DNA of 15,749 nt, from NCBI GenBank assembly GCA_016873575.1, contig VGWY01000033.1, positions 1 through 15,749 of the forward strand, written 5' to 3'. The position numbers and the translations under genes were made by a program. The notes under the pieces are model-generated. The model made no database searches. It saw nothing but the letters and a program-made list of their open reading frames with translations, and was not told the DNA's origin. How positions within the stretch are numbered: the stretch's first letter is position 1; every line of letters starts with the position of its first letter. Source of the stretch: Nitrospira sp. Lineage in GTDB: Bacteria > Nitrospirota > Thermodesulfovibrionia > Thermodesulfovibrionales > SM23-35. Shown in pieces: positions 1 to 6,980 of this stretch.

Positions 1-632
1 GGATAGGTGCATCTGATTTCCTTGCAAAAGGTCAAAGTACGTTTATGGTCGAAATGATAGAGGTAGCGAATATAGCACATAATGCAACGGATAAAAGCCT
101 TATATTACTGGATGAGGTAGGAAGAGGTACAAGCACCTTTGATGGAATAAGCATAGCATGGTCAGTCGCCGAATATATTCTGAACGAGATAAAAGCAAGA
201 ACACTCTTTGCAACTCATTATAACGAGCTGACAGAACTTACACTCATCCACAATGGTGTGAGAAATTACAATGTAGCCGTTAAGGAGTGGGGCGATGAGA
301 TTATCTTTCTCAGGAAGATAGAAAAGGGATCAGCAGACAAGAGTTATGGCATACAGGTTGCGCGATTGGCAGGACTGCCAGACGGAATTATTCAGAGGGC
401 AAAAGAGGTGCTTGCCAATCTTGAGAAAGAGGAGCTCAATGAAACAGGGAGGCCAAGGTTTTCAGATAGAAAGATGCGGAAAGGAGCATTTCAGCTTGAT
501 CTCTTCTCTCCTGTGACTGAATCGGTTGCTACAGAGATCGTCAATCTTGATATAAAAAGACTGGAACCAGAAGACGCACTCAAAAAGATTATCGAACTGA
601 AAATGAAGTTGACAAAAAATAGAAACCTGTGA
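1..632 (+). CDS. mutS: DNA mismatch repair protein MutS, C-terminal part (5' truncated by window)
   Basis: The reading frame is open from base 3, so the gene starts before the window; about 209 residues remain. MutS binds mismatched bases and uses ATP to recruit the downstream repair proteins. The fragment begins in the ATPase domain with IGASDFLAKGQSTFMVEM. It continues with the Walker B/D-loop segment LLDEVGRGTSTFDG (near 105-150) and the H-loop THYNEL (near 215-232). It ends with the helix-turn-helix dimerisation tail and a family-typical C-terminal LKKIIELKMKL. The first in-window ATG at 45 is internal and not a start. The stop at 630-632 lies 41 nt before gcvH, which is probably in the same transcript. 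The family assignment is secure. The mismatch-recognition domains are outside the window, so MutS1 is inferred from the ATPase and tail sequence. Confidence 0.96.
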   Translation, partial: IGASDFLAKGQSTFMVEMIEVANIAHNATDKSLILLDEVGRGTSTFDGISIAWSVAEYILNEIKARTLFATHYNELTELTLIHNGVRNYNVAVKEWGDEIIFLRKIEKGSADKSYGIQVARLAGLPDGIIQRAKEVLANLEKEELNETGRPRFSDRKMRKGAFQLDLFSPVTESVATEIVNLDIKRLEPEDALKKIIELKMKLTKNRNL

Positions 633-673
633 TAAGAAATCTCAATTTAAGAAAATTTCAAAAGGAGGAAATG

Positions 674-1060
674 ATGAATCCGGATGACCTCAAGTACCAC
701 AAAGAACACACATGGGTTAAGGTATCAGGCAGAAAGGCTACCATTGGCATAACTGCATATGCACAGGATGCACTCGGCGACATCGTTTACATTGACCTTC
801 CAGAGGTTGATATTGATATAGAAGCCAATAGCGAGATTGGCGAGATCGAATCAACCAAAGCAACTTCATCATTAATATCACCTCTGAGTGGAAGAGTTAT
901 AGAAGTGAATGAAGACCTTTCAGAGTCTCCAGAGATAATAAATGATGATCCTTATGGAAAAGGATGGATCGCTATTCTTGAAATTGATGATGTGTCAGAA
1001 CTTGATGACCTGATGGATGTTTCTGAATATGAGAAATATGTTGAAGAGGAAGTCAGGTGA
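674..1060 (+). CDS. gcvH: Glycine cleavage system H protein
   Basis: GcvH is the lipoyl carrier that shuttles the aminomethyl group between the P, T and L proteins of the glycine cleavage system. It is about 128 residues, the usual family size. The lipoyl-lysine motif ESTKATSS places the modified lysine at residue 62, close to the family position near 64. The N-terminal HTWVKV and the GWI segment near the C-terminus (DPYGKGWIAILE) are also typical. An upstream in-frame start at 629 would add 15 unconserved residues. The Shine-Dalgarno AAGGAGG at 662-668 sits 5 nt before the ATG at 674, and ATG 671 is only 2 nt from it, so 674 is preferred. The stop overlaps the GTG start of lpd, suggesting translational coupling. 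No gcvT or gcvP is in the window; they may lie elsewhere. Confidence 0.95.
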   Translation: MNPDDLKYHKEHTWVKVSGRKATIGITAYAQDALGDIVYIDLPEVDIDIEANSEIGEIESTKATSSLISPLSGRVIEVNEDLSESPEIINDDPYGKGWIAILEIDDVSELDDLMDVSEYEKYVEEEVR

Positions 1061-2442
1061 AATTAGCCATCCTCGGTACAGGTCCCGGGGGATATGTTGC
1101 AGCGATCAAAGCTGCGCAATTAGGTGCACAGGTAACAGTCATTGAAGAAACCGAGGTTGGCGGAACATGTCTTAACAGAGGTTGCATCCCTTCAAAAGCC
1201 CTTGTCACATCTGCAGAGGTTTTTGCAAAAGCAAAAGAATTAAAGGAATTCGGTATTGAACTCAAGGGTGAAATAATCCCGAATCTTTCCCGGATCGTCG
1301 AACGAAAGAACAAGATAGTCAATACACTGGTAAAGGGTATAAAAAACCTCTTCAAAAGCTGGAATATAACATTAAAAGAAGGACGCGGGGTACTCTTATC
1401 TCCTCATAGCATAGAAGTTATATCAAAAGATGGCTCAAAGGAAATTGTTGCGGCAGATAACATTATCATTGCCACAGGTTCAAGGCCATCTCATATCCCG
1501 ACATTCCCAATGGACGGGGAAAAAATAATCTCAAGTGATGATGCCCTTAACCTCACAGATATTCCCCGAACACTTCTGATTGTAGGGGCTGGTGCAATTG
1601 GTTGCGAATTTGCATGTATTTATAAAAAACTTGGTTCGGATGTCACGATGGTCGAAATGCTTCCGAGGGCAATAGCCACAGAGGATCTCGAGATATCTGA
1701 ACTTTTTGAAAAAGAGCTGAAGAAAAAAAAGGTAAAACTCTATACACATGTTCAGATCGAAAAGATAGAGATAAAAAGTGATGGTGTCCATGCCTTTTTG
1801 TCAGACGGGAAAGAGATTATTACAGAAAAAGTGCTTGTATCGATCGGCAGGATGTTCAATAGTGACGGTATCGGACTCGAAGCAATTGGTATACAAAAGG
1901 GTAGACGTGGCGAGATTATCGTCAATGAAAAGATGGAGACAAATATTCCTCATGTATATGCTATCGGTGATGTTATTGGTGGCATACTCCTTGCCCATGT
2001 TGCTTCAAGAGAAGGGATAACAGCAGCACGGAATGTTATGGGTAGTGATGAAAAAATTGATTACACTGTTGTCCCGGCCTGTATCTTTACATCACCTGAA
2101 ATTGCATCTGTTGGACTCAGGGAATACCAGGCAGTAGAGAAGGGAATTAAGGTGAAGACAGGCCATTTTCAATTCAGGGCACTTGGCAAGGCTCATGCGA
2201 TGGGAGAGATTACAGGTTTCGTTAAGATCGTTGCTGATAGTGACTCTGATAAAATCCTGGGCGCACATATTATAGGCCACCATGCCTCTGACCTTATTCA
2301 CGAAGCAGCCCTCGCCATAAAAAATGGGCTTACGATAAAGGATATTTCAGGAATGATTCATGCCCATCCTACCCTCGCAGAAGGTATAATGGAAGCAGCA
2401 GAGGATATTTATGGGGAAGCGATACATGTACCAAAAAAATAA
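1057..2442 (+). CDS. lpd: Dihydrolipoyl dehydrogenase (E3 / L protein)
   Basis: This flavoprotein reoxidises dihydrolipoyl groups using NAD+. It is 461 residues, normal for the family. FAD-binding GTGPGG begins at residue 7. The redox-active disulfide is C38 and C43 in GTCLNRGCIPSK. The NAD-binding motif GAGAIGCE lies near residues 178-185. A second FAD motif, YAIGDVIGG, follows in the latter half. The active-site HAHPTLAE gives the catalytic His437 and Glu442. The start is GTG at 1057, overlapping the gcvH stop (GTGA), with a purine-rich GAGGAAG at 1046-1052 as a likely ribosome site. Pairing with gcvH suggests it serves the glycine cleavage system. The same E3 can also serve 2-oxoacid dehydrogenase complexes, so its exact partner is inferred. 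Confidence 0.96.
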   Translation: MKLAILGTGPGGYVAAIKAAQLGAQVTVIEETEVGGTCLNRGCIPSKALVTSAEVFAKAKELKEFGIELKGEIIPNLSRIVERKNKIVNTLVKGIKNLFKSWNITLKEGRGVLLSPHSIEVISKDGSKEIVAADNIIIATGSRPSHIPTFPMDGEKIISSDDALNLTDIPRTLLIVGAGAIGCEFACIYKKLGSDVTMVEMLPRAIATEDLEISELFEKELKKKKVKLYTHVQIEKIEIKSDGVHAFLSDGKEIITEKVLVSIGRMFNSDGIGLEAIGIQKGRRGEIIVNEKMETNIPHVYAIGDVIGGILLAHVASREGITAARNVMGSDEKIDYTVVPACIFTSPEIASVGLREYQAVEKGIKVKTGHFQFRALGKAHAMGEITGFVKIVADSDSDKILGAHIIGHHASDLIHEAALAIKNGLTIKDISGMIHAHPTLAEGIMEAAEDIYGEAIHVPKK

Positions 2443-2460
2443 TAAGCTTGTCCCCAAAAT

Positions 2461-2612
2461 ACCCCTCACCCTAACCCTCTCCCACAAGGGGCGAGGGAAC
2501 TGTATCTTATATCACCCCTCCCTTAATGAGAAACTCTCTACTATCTCCCCTCCCTCGATGGGAGACCATCTACTGTCTCCCCTCCCTCGATGGGAGGGGT
2601 TGGGGAGGGTGT
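2461..2612. repeat. GC-rich palindromic intergenic repeat element (REP-like)
   Basis: This element fills most of the 267-nt gap between lpd and eno. It begins with a CCCTCACCCTAACCCTCTCC-type arm, followed by ACAA and GGGGCGAGGG, and ends with GGTTGGGGAGGGTG, so the ends form imperfect inverted repeats. Inside are two 27-nt direct copies (2538-2564 and 2570-2596) that differ at one base. The second contains a perfect 8-bp hairpin, CCCCTCCC-TCGAT-GGGAGGGG, at 2579-2599. It resembles REP-like dispersed repeats found between genes in many bacterial genomes. No T-tract follows the hairpin, so it is not a canonical terminator. A spurious 99-codon reading frame crosses it. Confidence 0.75.
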
Positions 2613-2669
2613 TATACTTTTATGTCCTTTGTGAGCCAAGGGCTCATGAGGGTTTAAGAGTAATAAGCC

Positions 2670-2690
2670 TTGTTACTTGTTACGCGTTAC
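2670..2690. repeat. Three 7-nt tandem repeats (TTGTTAC-type) upstream of eno
   Basis: TTGTTAC, TTGTTAC and GCGTTAC follow one another directly, giving three exact 7-nt steps. They end 9 nt before the eno Shine-Dalgarno sequence (AAGGAGG, 2699-2705). The array belongs with the other heptamer-periodic stretches in this window by period, not by motif. Confidence 0.6.
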
Positions 2691-2709
2691 TAATTTCTAA
2701 GGAGGCATA

Positions 2710-3987
2710 ATGAGTGAGATTATAGACATATTTGCACGGGAGGTTTTAGATTCCAGGGGCAACCCGACGGTCGAGGTGGAAGTATTTTTGGAAAGTGGAA
2801 TCATTGGCAGAGCGATTGTCCCCTCAGGAGCTTCAACGGGTGAACGAGAGGCGCTGGAATTGAGAGACGGTGATAAAAAAAGATTCCTTGGTAAAGGGGT
2901 CTTAAAGGCAGTTAAAAATGTCATGAAAATGATTGCACCACGATTAAGGGGAATGAATTCCGAAGACCAGATCCTTATTGATACTACCATGATAGAACTT
3001 GATGGTACAGAAAACAAGAGCAAACTTGGTGCAAATGCTATGCTCGGTGTCTCGATGGCTGTTTGCAAGGCAACTGCCTTGGAAACAGGGCTGCCCTTGT
3101 ATAGATACATTGGGGGATGTAATGCAAAAGAGCTTCCTGTACCGATGATGAATATCCTCAATGGAGGAGCCCATGCTGACAATAATCTTGACATACAGGA
3201 GTTCATGATCATGCCAGCAGGGCTGAGCAATTTTGCAAGCGCCCTCAGGGCAGGAGCAGAGATATTCCACACCTTGAAAGGAATACTCAAGAAAAATGGA
3301 TTTTCTACTGGAGTGGGAGACGAAGGAGGTTTTGCCCCAAATCTATCGAAGAATGAAGAAGCCATGACCCTGATCATACAGGCTATTGAAATGGCTGGTT
3401 ATGTTCCTGGAAAAGACATCTATCTTGCCCTTGATGTTGCTGCATCAGAGCTATACGACAATAGCTCTTACCGGTTTGAAGGTAAAAATGTTTCATCAGA
3501 TGACATGATCTCATATTACGAAGATATGATATCCAGATATCCTTTCCTCTCGATTGAAGATGGCCTTTCAGAAAATGACTGGGATGGATGGAAGCAATTG
3601 ACACAGAGGCTTGGCAAAAAGGTTCAGCTTGTTGGTGATGATATATTTGTTACAAACACAAACATCATACAAAAGGGAATAGAACTGGGAATCGCAAATT
3701 CCGTACTGATCAAATTGAACCAGATAGGCACCATAACAGAGACGCTTGATGCCATAGAGATGGCTAAAAAGGCAGGGTATACTGCTGTCATCTCACACAG
3801 ATCTGGAGAAACAGAGGATACAACAATTGCAGATCTATCAGTTGCCTGCAATACTGGTTTTATCAAGACAGGCTCTCTTGCTAGGAGCGAACGGGTAGCA
3901 AAATATAACAGACTTTTGAGAATCGAGGAGGAACTATCAGACTCTGCTCTATACAAAGGGAAAGAATCGTTTTATAATTTAAGATAA
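2710..3987 (+). CDS. eno: Enolase (phosphopyruvate hydratase)
   Basis: Enolase interconverts 2-phosphoglycerate and phosphoenolpyruvate in glycolysis and gluconeogenesis. At 425 residues it is full length. Visible hallmarks are LDSRGNPTVEVEV at the N-terminus, SGASTGEREALELRDGD, and the acid residue Glu205 in GDEGGFAP. The Mg2+ ligands are Asp242, Glu283 and Asp310, and the catalytic base is Lys335 in LIKLNQIGTITET. SHRSGETEDTTIADL carries the phosphate-binding His363. The start is set by a strong Shine-Dalgarno AAGGAGG 4 nt before ATG 2710. The stop TAA shares its last base with the ATG of ftsB (TAATG), so the two are likely translationally coupled. Eno next to ftsB is a widely conserved gene order. 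Confidence 0.98.
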   Translation: MSEIIDIFAREVLDSRGNPTVEVEVFLESGIIGRAIVPSGASTGEREALELRDGDKKRFLGKGVLKAVKNVMKMIAPRLRGMNSEDQILIDTTMIELDGTENKSKLGANAMLGVSMAVCKATALETGLPLYRYIGGCNAKELPVPMMNILNGGAHADNNLDIQEFMIMPAGLSNFASALRAGAEIFHTLKGILKKNGFSTGVGDEGGFAPNLSKNEEAMTLIIQAIEMAGYVPGKDIYLALDVAASELYDNSSYRFEGKNVSSDDMISYYEDMISRYPFLSIEDGLSENDWDGWKQLTQRLGKKVQLVGDDIFVTNTNIIQKGIELGIANSVLIKLNQIGTITETLDAIEMAKKAGYTAVISHRSGETEDTTIADLSVACNTGFIKTGSLARSERVAKYNRLLRIEEELSDSALYKGKESFYNLR

Positions 3988-4313
3988 TGGGCGGCCCAGA
4001 GAATCTTTTACGAAAACAGGTTGTTTCAGAGCTTAAAAAAAGAAGGCTCATTTTTTTTACACTCATATTACTGAGCTTTATCTATTTCGGTATTACCCTG
4101 TTTTTTGGTGACATGGGCATCCTCAGGTATAGAGAACTCAAAAAGACCAGGACACAAATAGAAACACAGATAAAAGAGATAAAAAAGGAGAACGAGCAAC
4201 TCGGGTCAGAGGTAAAGTCACTCAAGGAAGAGCCTTTTTATACAGAGAAACACGCCCGCGAAAAATTCGGTATGTCAAAGCCTGACGAGTATATCTTCCA
4301 GTATGACAGATAG
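3987..4313 (+). CDS. ftsB: Cell division protein FtsB/DivIC (septum formation initiator)
   Basis: This is a small bitopic membrane protein of the divisome, expected to act in the FtsQLB (DivIB-FtsL-DivIC) complex that controls septal peptidoglycan synthesis. At 108 residues it has the family layout: a basic N-terminus (LKKRR), one transmembrane helix at about 21-40, and a charged coiled coil at about 45-82 with a KKTRTQIETQIKEIKKENEQ core. The conserved C-terminal signature AREKFGMSKPDEYIF follows. The start overlaps the eno stop by one base, and no separate Shine-Dalgarno is evident. Its last 11 nt overlap the GH57 gene. The FtsB versus DivIC label is by family and gene order; sequence alone cannot separate the names further. 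Confidence 0.9.
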   Translation: MGGPENLLRKQVVSELKKRRLIFFTLILLSFIYFGITLFFGDMGILRYRELKKTRTQIETQIKEIKKENEQLGSEVKSLKEEPFYTEKHAREKFGMSKPDEYIFQYDR

Positions 4314-6480
4314 GCCGCTTTATATCGCCTTTGTCTGGCATATGCATCAGCCATTCTACCGGGACGCCCTGACAGGACTCTACAGACTTCCATGGGTAAG
4401 GCTTCACGGTACAAAAGACTATCTTGATATGGTAGAAATCCTCAGGGACTTCCCGGATATAAAACAGACATTCAATTTCACCCCTTCACTCCTCGAACAG
4501 ATTATGGACTACACAGAAAACGATGCAAAAGACCTGTATCTCGAAGTTACTCTAAAAAAGGCATCTGAACTGAATTCAGAAGAGAAGCTATTCATCCTCG
4601 AGAATTTCTTCCTTGCAAACTGGGATCATATGATAAAACCATTCCAGAGATATTATGAACTCCTTGTAAGGAGGGGCTTGCGGCTTATCAAAAGCGACCT
4701 TATGCGAAAAATAAAATATTTCAGTGATGGCGATTTTCTTGACCTGCAGGTCCTTTTCAATCTTTGCTGGATAGACCCGCTCTTCAGAAAAAGAGAGCCT
4801 TTCCTGAAAATGCTTGTTGAGAAAGGCAAAGACTTTACTGAAGAAGATAAGCAGATGCTCATCTTAAAACAATTCGAGATATTACAAAAGATAATTCCAA
4901 CCTACAAAGAGATGGCAGGGAAAAGACAGGTTGAACTCACTGTCTCGCCATTCTATCACCCTATCCTTCCACTACTCTGCGATACAAATTCTGCAAAAAT
5001 TGCCATACCTGATATACCACTTCCTCAGAGAAGATTTGTTCATCCTGAAGATGCAGAAAAACAGATACGGATGGGCCTGGATTATTTCGAGAAACTTTTT
5101 GGATACAAACCTGACGGGATGTGGCCTTCTGAGGGATCAGTGAGTGAAGAGGCTGTAAGAATAGCAGCAAAAGAGGGGATACAATGGATTGGAACTGATG
5201 AGGAGATCCTTTCAAATTCAATTGGAAAAAGACTTCGGGATAGCGCAGGGAACATCGTGGAACCAGGGATCTTCTACAGACCATATATGTTTGATAATGT
5301 TTCAATCATCTTCAGGGATCATCAGATGTCTGATCTCATTGGTTTTGTTTATTCAGGCTGGGATTCGAAAAAGGCAGCAGAGGATTTCATCAACAAGCTT
5401 ATTCAGGTATGGGCCCATATGCCAAAAGACAGGCCACATCTCATACCAATTATACTCGATGGAGAAAATGCATGGGAATATTACAAAAATGATGGACATG
5501 ATTTCTTCCGGTATCTCTATGAAGGTTTGTCCAGTGAGGAAAGGTTAAAGACGGTCACGGTCTCGGAATACCTTTTTGAGCATGACAGGGGTGAACCTCT
5601 GCACAGGCTTCATGCAGGTTCATGGATTTATGCAAATTTTAGAGTATGGATCGGCCATGAGGAGGACAATAGAGCGTGGGACTACCTTTCAGAAACACGG
5701 AATGACCTTGAGACATTTCAGAAGATGAACCCTGATAAAAATGTATTAGAGGCATGGAAGGCATTATATGTTGCTGAGGGAAGTGACTGGAACTGGTGGT
5801 ATGGGGATGAACATGTGACAGAGAACCAGAAGGATTTTGACGAACTTTTCAGATTAAATCTTATAAAGATTTATAAAGAGATGGGGAAAGAGGTTCCACA
5901 GCATTTATTTATACCTATACACAGAGAAGAACGGAGTGTATCTCCAACAATAACAATACGGGGATTTATAGAGCCCAAAATTGATGGCATGGTAACAAGC
6001 TATTTTGAATGGTATCAGGGCGCTCTTATGGATGTAAAAAAATCTGGTGGCAGCATGCACAAGGCGGAAAGTATCTTATCCAGTCTCTATTATGGCTTTA
6101 ACAAAGATAACCTTTTCCTGAGGATGGACTTTTCGATTCCATTCAGTGAACTCCCTGATAATACAAAAATTTCTATCACGACAATAAAACCTTCACCATG
6201 TAAGATTATTGTCTCAATCAAACCTTTCTTATCCTATGCAGAACTCCTCAGAAAGACCGATGGAGACTGGGAAAAAATAAAAGATATTCCCGATGTTGCT
6301 ATGCAGGATATCTTCGAAATAGGTATCCCATTCTGTGACTTAAATGCCAAAGAAAAGGACGAAATGGATTTATGTGTTTCAATTATAAAGAATGGGGAAG
6401 AGTTAGAACGGTGTCCATGGAGAGGCTACATCTCACTCATAGTGCCAACGCCTGATTTTGAGAAGATGATGTGGCACTAA
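4303..6480 (+). CDS. GH57 family glycoside hydrolase / glucanotransferase (COG1449-type)
   Basis: At 725 residues, this enzyme probably hydrolyses or rearranges alpha-glucan such as glycogen. The N-terminal barrel opens with FVWHMHQP (His13, His15), the GH57 motif 1. The motif 3 segment GMWPSEGSVSEEA holds the expected nucleophile Glu277, and ILDGENAWEYY holds the expected acid/base Asp386. Residues from about 545 to the end (TITIRGFIEPKIDG onward) look like an added beta-rich domain of the glucodextranase-like C-terminal type; that is an inference. There is no signal peptide, so it is cytoplasmic. The ATG at 4303 lies inside the end of ftsB (11-nt overlap) with no Shine-Dalgarno, implying translational coupling. 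Conserved sequence starts at residue 4, which supports this start. Alpha-amylase, amylopullulanase or 4-alpha-glucanotransferase activity cannot be told apart here. Confidence 0.9.
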   Translation: MTDRPLYIAFVWHMHQPFYRDALTGLYRLPWVRLHGTKDYLDMVEILRDFPDIKQTFNFTPSLLEQIMDYTENDAKDLYLEVTLKKASELNSEEKLFILENFFLANWDHMIKPFQRYYELLVRRGLRLIKSDLMRKIKYFSDGDFLDLQVLFNLCWIDPLFRKREPFLKMLVEKGKDFTEEDKQMLILKQFEILQKIIPTYKEMAGKRQVELTVSPFYHPILPLLCDTNSAKIAIPDIPLPQRRFVHPEDAEKQIRMGLDYFEKLFGYKPDGMWPSEGSVSEEAVRIAAKEGIQWIGTDEEILSNSIGKRLRDSAGNIVEPGIFYRPYMFDNVSIIFRDHQMSDLIGFVYSGWDSKKAAEDFINKLIQVWAHMPKDRPHLIPIILDGENAWEYYKNDGHDFFRYLYEGLSSEERLKTVTVSEYLFEHDRGEPLHRLHAGSWIYANFRVWIGHEEDNRAWDYLSETRNDLETFQKMNPDKNVLEAWKALYVAEGSDWNWWYGDEHVTENQKDFDELFRLNLIKIYKEMGKEVPQHLFIPIHREERSVSPTITIRGFIEPKIDGMVTSYFEWYQGALMDVKKSGGSMHKAESILSSLYYGFNKDNLFLRMDFSIPFSELPDNTKISITTIKPSPCKIIVSIKPFLSYAELLRKTDGDWEKIKDIPDVAMQDIFEIGIPFCDLNAKEKDEMDLCVSIIKNGEELERCPWRGYISLIVPTPDFEKMMWH

Positions 6481-6485
6481 CAAGA

Positions 6486-6513
6486 CAGTAGTCAGCAGAC
6501 AGTAGTCAGCATA
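6486..6513. repeat. Heptamer tandem array (CAGNAGN) running into the dtd start codon
   Basis: CAGTAGT, CAGCAGA, CAGTAGT and CAGCATA are four direct 7-nt units. The last base of the fourth is the A of the dtd ATG. The array fills nearly the whole 32-nt gap between the GH57 stop and dtd. CAGCAGT units of the same kind occur in the array inside glgB. Confidence 0.75.
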
Positions 6514-6956
6514 TGAAAGCCTTAATACAGCGTGTTTCAGAGGCTAAGGTTGATATAAAGGGAAATGCTGTTTCTAAAATTGGTAAAGGTCTTCTCGTAT
6601 TTCTTGGTGTCGAGAAAGGCGACACCGAAACAGACCTCGAATACCTCGTTAAAAAAATCCCAAATCTCAGGATATTTGAAGACGATCAGAAGAAAATGAA
6701 CCTTTCTGTACAGGATATCAAAAGTGAAATTCTCGTCATATCGCAATTTACCTTATCTGCCGACTGTAAAAAAGGTAATCGCCCTTCATTCGACAGTGCT
6801 GAAGAACCGGTAAGAGCTAAGGAGATGTATTTGAAATTTATCAATAAACTCAGAGCAAATGGCATCAAGGTAGCTACAGGCGAATTTGGTGCCTTAATGC
6901 AGGTACATCTGGTTAATGATGGGCCAGTAACAATAATGCTGGACTCGAAAAGATGA
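6513..6956 (+). CDS. dtd: D-aminoacyl-tRNA deacylase (DTD)
   Basis: This enzyme removes D-amino acids (and misattached glycine) from tRNA, a chiral proofreading step in the cytoplasm. It is 147 residues, the standard size. The start MKALIQRVSEAKV matches the canonical N-terminus and fixes the ATG at 6513. The catalytic SQFTL motif is at residues 77-81, followed by the GNRPSF segment. The Gly-cisPro motif is at 137-138 in NDGPVTIMLDS. The 5' side has no Shine-Dalgarno; it is a heptamer repeat array. Translation may therefore depend on ribosomes arriving from the GH57 gene, 32 nt upstream. Confidence 0.96.
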   Translation: MKALIQRVSEAKVDIKGNAVSKIGKGLLVFLGVEKGDTETDLEYLVKKIPNLRIFEDDQKKMNLSVQDIKSEILVISQFTLSADCKKGNRPSFDSAEEPVRAKEMYLKFINKLRANGIKVATGEFGALMQVHLVNDGPVTIMLDSKR

Positions 6957-6980
6957 ATAACTCCAAATAGGTTATAAACA

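Noticed and set aside
2538..2596. Two 27-nt direct repeats that might suggest a CRISPR remnant
   Set aside because: The spacer would be only 5 nt, the units lie inside a larger palindromic element, and there are no cas genes.
2411..2710. 99-codon plus-strand frame overlapping the lpd end and the lpd-eno gap
   Set aside because: It is the translation of the GC-rich repeat element, with the PLTLTLSHKGRGN string typical of spurious annotations; no ribosome site and no domain.
2697..3377. 226-codon frame antisense to eno
   Set aside because: It lies entirely opposite a highly conserved enzyme gene, and its protein is low in recognisable motifs.
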